From: Vibrio sp. SCSIO 43137
GTDB taxonomy: Bacteria > Pseudomonadota > Gammaproteobacteria > Enterobacterales > Vibrionaceae
DNA: 64,000 nt
Direction of reading: 5' to 3'
Assembly: GCF_028201475.1 (NCBI RefSeq)
Contig: NZ_CP116383.1
Location: 1,488,001-1,552,000 of the forward strand
Below the pieces are notes generated by a model. It was not told the origin of the DNA. It made no database searches and saw only the letters and a program-made list of their open reading frames with translations. The position numbers and the translations under genes were made by a program. Within the stretch, counting starts at the first letter, position 1. Every line of letters starts with the position of its first letter. Shown here one piece after another: positions 49,352-57,866 of this stretch.

Positions 49352-49795
49352 TTATTTCTGCTCAACTACCTTGGCTTCAGTAATTTTCTGCTCAAGTTGC
49401 AGCGCATTCTCTTTACTTTCTGCCAGACAGACAACTTCATCATTGGTGACGGTTTCAGAAGTACCTAAGAACAAACCACCCTTAGCAATGGTAACTTCAG
49501 AACAGGTGATATTACCTTTCAGATCACCCCGGCTGAGAATATCGATATTCTTAGCAAAAATCTCACCTTCGAAGCGACCGTTTACAATGGCATTGTTGGC
49601 GTATATAGAACCTTCAACATGGCCGGTCGGGCTAATGGTGACATCATATTCAGTACGTATCGTACCTTTAATTTCACCATCTATTTGTATGTTGCTGGAG
49701 AGAGTTAGCTCTCCGGTGATACGTGCCCCTTCGGCGATGATAGTTGGAGCGCCATGCTTACCTGCTGCTCCACGCTTTTTATCAAAAAGTCCCAT
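49352..49795 (-). CDS. Bactofilin-family cytoskeletal protein
   Basis: A 147-residue polymer-forming beta-helix protein. The core (about 18-110) is a run of short repeats with small residues at regular spacing: GARITGELTLSSNIQIDGEI, GHVEGSIYANNAIVNGRFEGE, GDLKGNITCSEVTIAKGG. It should assemble into membrane-associated filaments that position cell-wall enzymes. Its start lies 91 bases inside the 3' end of the upstream M23 gene, so the two are tightly coupled. Such pairs shape cells in Helicobacter and others (CcmA with Csd1). Confidence 0.92.
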   Translation of the reverse strand: MGLFDKKRGAAGKHGAPTIIAEGARITGELTLSSNIQIDGEIKGTIRTEYDVTISPTGHVEGSIYANNAIVNGRFEGEIFAKNIDILSRGDLKGNITCSEVTIAKGGLFLGTSETVTNDEVVCLAESKENALQLEQKITEAKVVEQK

Positions 49796-50646
49796 TGTAT
49801 GCCCTTTTGGTTCTCAAATAAGGATTCGAAATTATCGATGTTCCAATCTACAAAATTTGCCGGATTCATTGAACGGCCAACGAATCGAATTTCATAATGC
49901 AGGTGAGGGCCGGAGGTAAGGCCGCTGTTTCCGGAGTAACCAATCAGGTCGCCTTTCTTGACAAATTGTCCGGATTTCACCTTGAATGATTTCATGTGCG
50001 AATATGATGACGTAATTCCAAAAGAATGCGAAATACGAATAAAGTTTCCTGAACCCTTATCACTCTTTCTGGTTACTTCTATCACGCCGTCCGCTGGCGA
50101 ATAAATCGCTGTACCTGTGTTAACGGCGAAATCCAGCCCGCGGTGCATGGTTTTCTTTTTGGTCACCGGGTGGGTACGCATACCGTATCGTGAAGAGCGT
50201 CTTCCGATTTTTACCGGTGATCCATTGGGAATCTGTTTTAACAGTTCAAGCCTTACAGCGGTGTTTATCGCGGCTAAATCAAGCCGGGAGTTCATATCCA
50301 GCTCTAGTTTTTCGCCTCCCAGATACTCTTCGATCTCTTCCAGACGGGAAGAGACAGAAAGCAGTTCATCTTCTTTGGCTGAGATATCACCTTCCAGTTG
50401 CTGCTTCAGGTTTTGATATTGTTCAAGTTGGGTGGAAAGATCCGATGACTGAGTTTCCAGAAACGCCTGTTTCTCACGGGACAACTGAACTTCATCGACA
50501 AGTTTAAGTACAGTCGTGGTGACAACAAATAGTGTCACAATAATGCCGAACATTAATAATTTGAGGCGTGCAACCGTCTTACGACTTAATTTGAAGTGGC
50601 TGGTTCCTTTCACTCCTGAAACGGTAACAGCTAAACTGTTGGGCAT
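49705..50646 (-). CDS. Membrane-anchored M23 metallopeptidase (LytM)
   Basis: A 313-residue protein with a single N-terminal membrane anchor (about 30-50, LMFGIIVTLFVVTTTVL), a coiled coil (about 55-110, with EKQAFLETQSSDLSTQLEQ), and a LytM domain (about 150-265). The zinc motif is complete: HRGLDFA (H and D) and the HLHYE motif, with SSRYGMRTHPV before them. It probably cuts peptidoglycan crosslinks at sites set by the bactofilin. The last ~30 residues are encoded inside the bactofilin gene in another frame. Confidence 0.9.
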   Translation of the reverse strand: MPNSLAVTVSGVKGTSHFKLSRKTVARLKLLMFGIIVTLFVVTTTVLKLVDEVQLSREKQAFLETQSSDLSTQLEQYQNLKQQLEGDISAKEDELLSVSSRLEEIEEYLGGEKLELDMNSRLDLAAINTAVRLELLKQIPNGSPVKIGRRSSRYGMRTHPVTKKKTMHRGLDFAVNTGTAIYSPADGVIEVTRKSDKGSGNFIRISHSFGITSSYSHMKSFKVKSGQFVKKGDLIGYSGNSGLTSGPHLHYEIRFVGRSMNPANFVDWNIDNFESLFENQKGIQWDFLIKSVEQQVSMALQLSSPKGHVSPES

Positions 50647-50918
50647 ATCTTGATACTCTGGTAAATACTTGAAGGCCGATTTTAAAGGGAAATAGCCGTT
50701 TCCGCTATCCTTGAGAGGGCGGAAAACCTGTTTGTGGGTAAAAAATGGCAGAAAAAGAGTGAATTTTGTGAAAAGCTCACAATTATCGGAGGGATACTGT
50801 TTACATAAGCAACTGATTGTTTGTTAACAAAGTGTATTTCATGTGTTGCTATTGTTGCAGGCTTTTGCCACAGGGTTGCGGCAAAAGCTTAGCAGGTTAA
50901 TTCTAACAGAGAGAATAC
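50647..50918. other. Intergenic stretch
   Basis: No gene seen. The region contains the promoter of the M23 operon and, near 50867-50895, a hairpin-forming TTTTGCCACAGGGTTGCGGCAAAA that may end the norM transcript. Confidence 0.5.
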
Positions 50919-52289
50919 TTAGCGAAGAGAAAACCTTAACTGAGTCTCATGATCCTGCCCGTGCATCCATTTCAGTCTTGCTCCCAGCATAACTGCAGCG
51001 CTGCTTAAGCCGATAATAAACCCTATCCAGAATCCATATACCCCGATCCTTTCTATAATGACGTCGGTAAGACCCAGCAGGTATCCGGCAGGCAGTCCCA
51101 GCATCCAGTAGGCAATAAAAGTACAGATAAAGATGGCTTTCATATCTTTGTAGCCGCGTAGCGCACCTGCCGCTACCACCTGAATGGCATCGGTAACCTG
51201 ATAGATTGCGGCAATAAACAGTAACTGGACAGCAATGTTTAACACATCTATATCTGATGTATAGAGCTGGGTTATAGGCTCTTTGAAAAGGATGGTCAGT
51301 AAACCCGTTGCCATGGCACAAAGCACGCCAACCATTAAGGCAACATGGGAGGCAATTTTTGCTGCCTGAGTGTTCTCTTCACCAAGTTTTTGCCCGACAC
51401 GGATACTAACCGCAACACCAATACTCATCGGCAGCATAAACACCATGGATGAGAAGTTAATAGCAACCTGATGGGCCGCAACGATGGTTGAACCTAACGG
51501 GGCGATAAGCAAGGCTACAACGGCAAATAGCGTTATCTCAAAAAACAGAGCCAGTGCGACCGGAAGACCAAGTTTGATTAACCTTATTTGTGAACGGCTA
51601 ACGGGCCAGTGGTTCTTTTCAAGCAGTTTGACGTGTTTTAGTCTGGATGAGACCAGAATATAAACAAGCATAGCGATAAACATCAGCCAGTAAACGATGG
51701 CGGTAGCCACGCCGCAACCGACACCGCCCAGAGCGGGGGCACCGAGTTTACCGTACACAAACATCCAGTTTAACGGGATATTCGCTGCCAGACCGATAAA
51801 ACCGATGATCATAGCTGGCTTAGTAACCGCCATACCATCAGTAAAACTTCTTAGGGTCTGATAGAGCAGAAACGCCGGAACTGACCACATAATGGCGTTC
51901 ATATAGCCGATGGTTTTTTCAGCCAGCAGCGGTTCAATATCCATCCAGCCGAGTATGACCTGTGTCTGAAACAGAACGGCAATAGTAGGTAGGGTAAGAA
52001 ACAGAGAAAGCCAGAAGCCCTGAAAAATCTCAAATGGCACTTTATGGGTTTTATCGGCACCATTTAACTGCGCAACAACAGGTACTAACGCCATTAATAA
52101 ACCGGCGCCAAACAGAATGCTCGGGTTCCATATACTGGCAGCAACCGCAACAGCGGCCATATCGGTTGCGCTAACGCCTCCCGCCATAATGGTGTCTACA
52201 AATCCCATTCCCATTTGCGCCACAGATGCGAGAAGTACCGGGGAGGCCAGCCGGATAAGTTTAATGGCCTCTTCCTGATAAAGGTGCAC
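50919..52289 (-). CDS. norM: MATE-family multidrug efflux pump NorM
   Basis: A 456-residue inner-membrane exporter with 12 hydrophobic segments. It begins with GTG at 52289 after AGGAG. The first segment carries GFVDTIMAGG, including the conserved aspartate (D32; D36 in V. cholerae NorM). FFEITLFAVVALL holds the conserved glutamate, and YQVTDAIQVVAAGALRGY the conserved aspartate, as expected for a cation-coupled pump of dyes and fluoroquinolones. It is divergent from riboflavin synthase, the same arrangement as in V. cholerae as far as I remember. Confidence 0.92.
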   Translation of the reverse strand: MHLYQEEAIKLIRLASPVLLASVAQMGMGFVDTIMAGGVSATDMAAVAVAASIWNPSILFGAGLLMALVPVVAQLNGADKTHKVPFEIFQGFWLSLFLTLPTIAVLFQTQVILGWMDIEPLLAEKTIGYMNAIMWSVPAFLLYQTLRSFTDGMAVTKPAMIIGFIGLAANIPLNWMFVYGKLGAPALGGVGCGVATAIVYWLMFIAMLVYILVSSRLKHVKLLEKNHWPVSRSQIRLIKLGLPVALALFFEITLFAVVALLIAPLGSTIVAAHQVAINFSSMVFMLPMSIGVAVSIRVGQKLGEENTQAAKIASHVALMVGVLCAMATGLLTILFKEPITQLYTSDIDVLNIAVQLLFIAAIYQVTDAIQVVAAGALRGYKDMKAIFICTFIAYWMLGLPAGYLLGLTDVIIERIGVYGFWIGFIIGLSSAAVMLGARLKWMHGQDHETQLRFSLR

Positions 52290-52503
52290 GAAATTCTCCT
52301 GTATATATTGAAGTCTGAGTACGGCTATAAACTGCGGTAAATGGAGGGCTGAAAAGGTAAATCAGCAGTGATTGCTCCGGAGGGAAACGGGTCTGAAAAA
52401 CAACTTGTTCCGGTTTATCTACCGAGCCGTAAGTATCGATTGCTCAATTGTGTATATAATAGTGAATTGTTGTTATCAGTACCATTAAAAAATGAGGTAA
52501 TCC

Positions 52504-53118
52504 GTGTTTACAGGAATTGTTCAGGGAACGGCGGAAGTTGTTGAAATTATCAGAAAAAAAGATTTTCAAACCCATATCGTAAGGTTTGATCCTCAGGCTG
52601 TTGAAGGCATTAATATCGGCGCCTCTGTTGCCCACAACGGCTGCTGCCTGACGGTGACGGCAATAGATGGGGGTGATATCTCTTTTGACCTAATGCAGGC
52701 GACACTAAAGCACACCAATCTGGGGAGTTTGATTGCTGGTGACAAAGTAAATTTTGAGCGCGCAGCGCGGTTTGGTGATGAGATTGGCGGTCATAGTATG
52801 TCTGGCCATATCTCCTGTACTGCTGAAATCTGTGATGTTATTGATACAGAAAATAACAGAACGATCTGGTTCTCTGTTCAGAATGAGGGAATAAAGTACG
52901 TGCTGGCAAAGGGATATATCGGAATAGATGGTTGTTCACTGACTATAGGTGAAGTGCAGGGAGATAAATTTAGCGTGCACCTGATCCCTGAAACAATGCA
53001 GAGAACTCTGTTTGGTTCGCGTAAGGTTGGTGACAGAGTCAATATCGAATTTGACCCGCAGACACAAGCGATTGTAGATACGGTAGAACGAGTATTGGCA
53101 GAGAAGCTAGCTCAATAA
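52504..53118 (+). CDS. ribE: Riboflavin synthase alpha subunit
   Basis: Makes riboflavin from two 6,7-dimethyl-8-ribityllumazine molecules. The 204-residue enzyme starts [12 protein letters not shown] (GTG start) and has two lumazine-binding repeats: first with [13 protein letters not shown] and [19 protein letters not shown], second with [15 protein letters not shown] and [12 protein letters not shown] end (VNIEFDPQT). It stands alone without other rib genes. The 214-base gap to norM contains no recognisable FMN riboswitch. Confidence 0.95.
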   Translation: MFTGIVQGTAEVVEIIRKKDFQTHIVRFDPQAVEGINIGASVAHNGCCLTVTAIDGGDISFDLMQATLKHTNLGSLIAGDKVNFERAARFGDEIGGHSMSGHISCTAEICDVIDTENNRTIWFSVQNEGIKYVLAKGYIGIDGCSLTIGEVQGDKFSVHLIPETMQRTLFGSRKVGDRVNIEFDPQTQAIVDTVERVLAEKLAQ

Positions 53119-53119
53119 T

Positions 53120-53323
53120 TTAAAAGTACTGTTCGTCGTCCGCATCGACAGATAGCTGAATTTCGTCATGCAATTCATCCAACTGCATGGTCAGATGATT
53201 TGTCTGGCAACAGGCCGGACAGTCATCATAGAACTCCTGACTCCCTTGCGAGGTATCTAAGGTTACTTCAATGGAGTGCCCGCAATGGGGGCAGGAATAG
53301 AATTTTCTGCTGATGGTTTTCAT
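53120..53323 (-). CDS. CPXCG-motif cysteine-rich small protein
   Basis: A 67-residue zinc-ribbon-like protein with FYSCPHCGHSIEV and DDCPACCQTNHL, giving two C-x2-C pairs. Acidic C-terminus. Function unknown; the family is common in gamma-proteobacteria near riboflavin or folate genes. Start ATG at 53323 with GAAAGAG upstream. Confidence 0.85.
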   Translation of the reverse strand: MKTISRKFYSCPHCGHSIEVTLDTSQGSQEFYDDCPACCQTNHLTMQLDELHDEIQLSVDADDEQYF

Positions 53324-53362
53324 ACTCTTTCCTCTTCTGTTTTCAGAAGGCTCTGATGCGAG

Positions 53363-54223
53363 TCAGAGGATTCCGGAAAAATACTGGTCTGCTTCATCCA
53401 GATAGTGACCGCCAAATAAGTTGCAGTGGTTGAGAATATGATAAAGGTTATAGATAGGTTTTCTTTCGCTATAGCCTAAATCTAAAGGGGCGATACTTTC
53501 GTAGCCTTGATAAAACTCCGGTTGAAACCCTTCAAAAAGTTCTGTCATGGCGATGTCGCATTCGCGATCACCCCAGTAACAGGCAGGATCATAACAGAGA
53601 GGGCCAAAGGCAGTGTTAGCAACATTGCCGTGCCAGAGATCACCATGGAGCAGGGACGGTTTGGGGTGATGGTTAATCAGTCTCTCGTTTATGGTTTCAA
53701 CAATATCGTCAATATGGCCGAAGCTGATTCCTTTTTCTTCAAGTAATTTGAGTTGCCAGCCAATTCGCTGTTCTGAGAAAAACCGACTCCACTTTTTCCG
53801 CCATTGGTTGGGCTGTAATGTAGCCCCCAGATAGTTATCCTGATCGAAGCCGTACTCTTGCTGCTCGCCCCATTGATGCAGTTTTGCGATTGATTCACCC
53901 AACTGATAGCTTGCTTTACCATTGTCAAGCGGTTTGGTAGCGATATAGTTGAGAATAAGGTAAGCGCTCTCTTTACAGTTATCGAACAGAACCAGCTCAG
54001 GAACATAGACAGTATCTGTTGCGCGAAGCTCTTTAAGATTGTCGGCTTCGGCTTCAAACTTAACCTGAAACTCCCGTGAGTTTACTTTAACGAAGTAGCG
54101 TTGTTCGCCATCACTGATCATGTAGCATTCGTTGATATCCCCGCCTTCCACACGGGTGCGTTCTCTTATTTTAAAATCGAACATTAGCTCATCAGAAAGT
54201 CGCTGAGATATAGCCTGCCACAT
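53363..54223 (-). CDS. Fructosamine-3-kinase-like protein (YniA type)
   Basis: A 286-residue aminoglycoside-phosphotransferase-fold kinase, probably phosphorylating fructosamines on glycated molecules so they break down. It shows GGDINECYMI (nucleotide loop), RYFVKVN (ATP lysine), the catalytic HGDLWHGNVAN and DPACYWGDRECDIAMTELF with the metal aspartate. I chose ATG at 54223 (MWQAISQRL) with AGGGG upstream; an in-frame codon at 54244 would add seven residues. The gene is 39 bases upstream of the CPXCG gene on the same strand. Confidence 0.88.
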   Translation of the reverse strand: MWQAISQRLSDELMFDFKIRERTRVEGGDINECYMISDGEQRYFVKVNSREFQVKFEAEADNLKELRATDTVYVPELVLFDNCKESAYLILNYIATKPLDNGKASYQLGESIAKLHQWGEQQEYGFDQDNYLGATLQPNQWRKKWSRFFSEQRIGWQLKLLEEKGISFGHIDDIVETINERLINHHPKPSLLHGDLWHGNVANTAFGPLCYDPACYWGDRECDIAMTELFEGFQPEFYQGYESIAPLDLGYSERKPIYNLYHILNHCNLFGGHYLDEADQYFSGIL

Positions 54224-54497
54224 AACTACCCCTTGAAAACTCAAATCTCATAACCTGATTTTAGGACATTGTTTTCAATTGCTACAAAAATGATCATAAA
54301 AATAATTACTTACTTCAAAAATTTAGCATCTCATCACAAAGAGCTACAGTGAGCTTATAAAGGAAATAAAGTGGTAGCTCTGATATTTGATCATTAGCTT
54401 ACTGAATAAGTGGCAACATTTATTTCAATGGATTAGTATAAGTTTAGTTGTGTAGGTGATAGTCGTATCAAACAAGAATTTCCGTTGGAGTTATATA

Positions 54498-54842
54498 GTG
54501 GTTGTAGATACTGATGGGTATTTGTCTCTGATTGAGCATTTAACATTCAACCTGAGTGTTTTCACTTCGGAAGAAGGGGACACAGGGGTAGAGACTGTTG
54601 AAGATGTCGTGACGGATATGATTGCTTCAAATATTATGACAATATTTGAACAAAACCCAGAGCTTCACTCAAGCGTGCGTTTCAAGTTGTTGAAAGAAGC
54701 CGATTTAGTCTTAGAAGACTTAGGTGAAGTGCTTGCTGGTGTGTGGGTCAAAAAAGCAACGAACGAACAAATTATCTTTCTGGATGAGTATATCGCTTTA
54801 GTAAAAAACTTATTTGACAGTGCTGTTGCTAAATACGATTAA
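54498..54842 (+). CDS. Unrecognised small protein, 114 aa
   Basis: Starts with GTG at 54498 with GGAG seven bases upstream; an upstream in-frame GTG at 54456 has no such site. The product, VVVDTDGYLSLIEHLTFNLS then SEEGDTGVETVEDVVTDMI, is acidic and helical, with no signal peptide or membrane segment. The DNA is AT-rich. It ends 4 bases into the convergent NlpC/P60 gene. No family is recognised. Confidence 0.6.
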   Translation: MVVDTDGYLSLIEHLTFNLSVFTSEEGDTGVETVEDVVTDMIASNIMTIFEQNPELHSSVRFKLLKEADLVLEDLGEVLAGVWVKKATNEQIIFLDEYIALVKNLFDSAVAKYD

Positions 54843-55333
54843 TTAACTCTTCGTACCTGCCAAAATACCGATGCCCAATATGGGTTATCTAGCCTTGAAA
54901 TGATAACCCCTTTTGAAGTAGACGCGTGCATAAATTGGTTATTGCCGATAAAAATGCCCACATGCTTATCTTTTAAGTTGGTTTTGAAAAACACCAAATC
55001 TCCGCTTTTGGCATCGTTATAATCTATTTTTATTCCTGACTGACTCTGCTTTTCTGTTGTTCTTGGTAGTGACTTTTGCTGCGCGGAAAAAATAACTGAT
55101 TGTACAAAGGCAGAGCAATCAATACCTTGCTTAGTATTGCCGCCGTATTTATATGGTGTTCCTGCCCATTTCTCAAATTCGGTTTTATAGGCTTGATTCT
55201 CTGCTCTGTTAAGAACAGATTGAGCTGAATGTGAAACTGGCTCTGCACCATTTTGGCCGATTAGAGATGTAGTACTGCAACCGCTAATACCGAGAATAAA
55301 AACTAGAGTGATATGGGAAATGTTCACTTTCAT
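54839..55333 (-). CDS. NlpC/P60 lipoprotein peptidase
   Basis: A 164-residue lipoprotein (lipobox SGC at about 17-19) with an NlpC/P60 cysteine-peptidase domain, likely cutting cell-wall peptides. WAGTPYKYGGNTKQGIDCSAFV gives the catalytic Cys of the DCSAFV motif, DKHVGIFIG the histidine and FMHASTSKGV the second histidine. The spacing fits D-gamma-glutamyl-diaminopimelate endopeptidases such as MepS. It is not LapG. Monocistronic; convergent overlap of 4 bases with the gene at 54498. Confidence 0.9.
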   Translation of the reverse strand: MKVNISHITLVFILGISGCSTTSLIGQNGAEPVSHSAQSVLNRAENQAYKTEFEKWAGTPYKYGGNTKQGIDCSAFVQSVIFSAQQKSLPRTTEKQSQSGIKIDYNDAKSGDLVFFKTNLKDKHVGIFIGNNQFMHASTSKGVIISRLDNPYWASVFWQVRRVN

Positions 55334-55428
55334 CTGTTGCAGTTTCTCTCAATGAATTAATGATATTTATCCTAATCATCCTTTAACTCAATTTCAATCT
55401 AACCCTGAATACTATTTGCTATCACCTT

Positions 55429-55459
55429 AAAAAAGCCCGGACTGATTAAATCCGGGCTT
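55429..55459 (-). terminator. Terminator after the OmpA-like gene
   Basis: On the minus strand, AAGCCCGGA pairs with TCCGGGCTT (9 bp, 9-base loop) and is followed by TTTTTT. It ends the tolC-like/ompA-like transcript. Confidence 0.88.
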
Positions 55460-55488
55460 ATTAGGAGGGGCGATGTTATCTCTTACGC

Positions 55489-56103
55489 TTACCTTTTACG
55501 CTTAGTGTAGATGTTCCACTCGTCCAGTATTTTGTCGTTATAACCGACAACATTGGCAATAACCCTACGGTTAAGAGCGTGAGCCACTTCAGAGCTGCCG
55601 CTATCCGCTAATGCTGTATCACCAAAGCCGAGAATAGTGACACGAGAGCTTTCAATACCGGCATCAATCAGGCTTTGTCTGACTTTAGAGGCTCTCTGTT
55701 GAGACAGCTTCATATTGTAATCAGATGTGCCTACCTTGCTGGCATAACCTTGTAACTCAATGGCTGTTTGCGGATACTGGCTGAGAAATTCCACCATGCG
55801 TTTTATCTCATTCAAAAACGCTGGATTTATTTCAGAGGAGTCGTTAGCAAACAAAATTTTCAGCTGTAACTCGTTTGCTGCCATTACATGACTGCTGCAG
55901 CCACTATTATCTACTTCAGCCCCAAGCGGGGTTGTCATGCATTTGTCACGGGCATTTACCACGCCATCGCGATCATCATCTGCTAGATCAGCAACTTGCT
56001 TAGCCGGTGCCATATCATTATACTTTGAAGCATTGTCGGCCGCATTTGCGTTTGCAAAAACACCCAGAGCAAAAATACACAGGGTCAGTTTAGCTAATTT
56101 CAT
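55489..56103 (-). CDS. OmpA-family outer-membrane-associated protein
   Basis: A 204-residue protein with a signal peptide (KLAKLTLCIFALGVFANANA), a thrombospondin-type-3-like calcium loop (DDDRDGVVNARDKC, about 36-49), and a C-terminal OmpA-like peptidoglycan-binding domain (about 80-195; LQGYASKVGTSDYNMKLSQQRA and NRRVIANV). It lacks the OmpA beta barrel. Such proteins accompany TolC-like and LapA-like adhesin genes in type I adhesin loci. ATG at 56103 is preferred. It starts 11 bases after the stop of the TolC-like gene. Confidence 0.88.
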   Translation of the reverse strand: MKLAKLTLCIFALGVFANANAADNASKYNDMAPAKQVADLADDDRDGVVNARDKCMTTPLGAEVDNSGCSSHVMAANELQLKILFANDSSEINPAFLNEIKRMVEFLSQYPQTAIELQGYASKVGTSDYNMKLSQQRASKVRQSLIDAGIESSRVTILGFGDTALADSGSSEVAHALNRRVIANVVGYNDKILDEWNIYTKRKR

Positions 56104-56113
56104 AGTACTTCCC

Positions 56114-57424
56114 TTAGTATTCAACTGCTTGGTTCCACTCCGCAGGCATATCCACTAACAGTGAATCAAGCAAGATTCCACAAGCATTCAATACGCGGTA
56201 CTTGGCGTACTGCTCATCGTAGCTGGCAGTCAGGTAAGCTCGACGGGCTTCAAACAACTCGTTCTCTGAGTTAAGAAGATCCAACAGCGTACGCTTACCA
56301 ATGCGGTACTGTTTCTCATAAGCGATTACCGTTTCAGCAGCAGAATCAACTTGATCGGCCAAAAACTCTTTTTGCTGAAGCGTTAGATCAAGCGCACTCC
56401 ATGACAGGCGCAGGCTCTCAGTTAATGAGCGGTGAGCATTGTCGCGAAGATCTTTGGCTTTGTTTAACTGATAAGCCATTCTGTCCTGAGTTGCTGCATC
56501 GGAGCCACCATTAAACAGGTTATATCGCATTCTTAGCATTGCAGAACTTTCGTTACGTCGGCCCGGAATACCAGCTGCATCGTCATACCAGGTTTGAGCA
56601 GCTTCGATGGAGAAGGTCGGAAGGTTAGTACCCTTCGATTGTTTATATTGATATCTGGCAGCATCGATATCGGCAGCCGCAATTTTCAGAACCGGGTGTT
56701 TCTGTTCTGAAATCGTTGTCGCTTCTTCAACTGATACAGGAATCGCTGTTTCGTCAACTCTAGGGAAGATCAGACCCATTGGAGCCTGACCAACCAGACG
56801 GGTAAATTGGGTGTGAGTATCAAAAATGTTGTTTTGAGCCGCTAACAGGTTACTTTGAGCGCTGGCCAGTCGTGTCTCAACCTGAGAAAGGTCTGCTGTT
56901 GAACCAATTCCCGATTCTGCACGTCTCTTAATATCGCGGTAGATACGTTTGTGGATGGCAAGGTTTTTCTCAGATAATCTCAGTACTTCCTGTGCCTGTA
57001 CGGCATTCAGGTACACACGGGAAACTTCCAGTGCTTTATCCTGAGCGCTGGAGACCACCTGAAGGCGCATAGATTCTGCTTCTGCTGCAGTACGGTCAAT
57101 ATCGTTCAGGGTAGAAGAACCATCCCATAATAGCTGAGTCAACCTTAGTGTGGCATCTTTGCGGGTAAAATTGGATGCACTACCAGTTGCTTGGCTTGTA
57201 CGCTCTTTCCCTATACCAGCATCCAGATCCAGTGACGGCATATAGTGACCAAAGGCCACATTGTTTAACTCAACATAGCTCATGTAGTCGTTGTATGCGC
57301 TCTTAATTTCAGGGTTTGTTGAAATGGTGGTTGCAATAGCTTGCTCTAATGTCTGGCTGTTTGCACCGAAGCTAAGTGCAACTAGGCAAGCGAGTGTAAC
57401 TAATCGAGTCCGTTTCAAAGTCAT
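56114..57424 (-). CDS. TolC-family outer-membrane channel (LapE/AggA-like)
   Basis: A 436-residue outer-membrane channel of type I secretion. It has a signal peptide (RLVTLACLVALSFGANS), then two OEP repeats: SLDLDAGIGKERTS, ADLSQVETRLASAQSNL, and in the second half RYNLFNGGSDAATQDRM and AYEKQYRIGKRTLLDLLNSENELF, the typical LLD...E.ELF motif. Together with the neighbouring giant adhesin, it is probably the export channel for that adhesin. The ATG at 57424 has GAGGAG just upstream. The inner-membrane ABC and adaptor genes are not in the window. Confidence 0.92.
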   Translation of the reverse strand: MTLKRTRLVTLACLVALSFGANSQTLEQAIATTISTNPEIKSAYNDYMSYVELNNVAFGHYMPSLDLDAGIGKERTSQATGSASNFTRKDATLRLTQLLWDGSSTLNDIDRTAAEAESMRLQVVSSAQDKALEVSRVYLNAVQAQEVLRLSEKNLAIHKRIYRDIKRRAESGIGSTADLSQVETRLASAQSNLLAAQNNIFDTHTQFTRLVGQAPMGLIFPRVDETAIPVSVEEATTISEQKHPVLKIAAADIDAARYQYKQSKGTNLPTFSIEAAQTWYDDAAGIPGRRNESSAMLRMRYNLFNGGSDAATQDRMAYQLNKAKDLRDNAHRSLTESLRLSWSALDLTLQQKEFLADQVDSAAETVIAYEKQYRIGKRTLLDLLNSENELFEARRAYLTASYDEQYAKYRVLNACGILLDSLLVDMPAEWNQAVEY

Positions 57425-57866
57425 TCTCCTCAGTTTGGAATGGGGTATTCTAAGCACAAAATCTGTCTCATTTATGAGAATTCATTCATATTTTGTATCA
57501 TTTTGACTAACTTCTTGAAGTAATACAAATTTTTAAAGTGCAGATCTAGGGTTTTTGCTCAACTATGTTAACAGCATTGAAAGAAGCAACAACGTGTAAT
57601 GGCATATAGAGGTTAAAAAATACCTTTAAGATACAGCAATTTAAAAAGATTAAGTAATGACTTAAATATCAGTAAAAATACAACATACTGTTAACAAATG
57701 AAATTTAGAGCCAGCGCACTACTTGTTTCATCGTTTTTGGTAAAAGTGTGGTCTTGCTTCCACAACAATGGTATTTTATTCACTATATGAATACCAATCC
57801 ATGAATTGTTTTAGTGAGAAAGTTGTTGGCTAAACAAACAGAGCAGCTTGAGAAAGGATCTAATTA
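57425..57866. other. Divergent promoter region of the adhesin locus
   Basis: About 440 AT-rich bases between the TolC-like gene and the giant adhesin gene. A small hairpin TGTGG-TCTTGCTT-CCACA lies at 57748-57766. No c-di-GMP riboswitch pattern was seen. A good ribosome-binding site (AAAGGAT) precedes the adhesin ATG. Confidence 0.6.

Noticed and set aside
52290..52503. FMN riboswitch upstream of riboflavin synthase
   Set aside because: The conserved RFN core (GGGGxGGGGxGAAA and related helices) is not seen.
54839..55333. LapG-type adhesin protease
   Set aside because: The DCSAFV, HVGIF and HAS motifs are those of NlpC/P60 lipoprotein peptidases, not the transglutaminase-like LapG family.
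57425..57866. c-di-GMP riboswitch upstream of the adhesin
   Set aside because: No GEMM-type core or GNRA-receptor pattern is visible; only a short hairpin.
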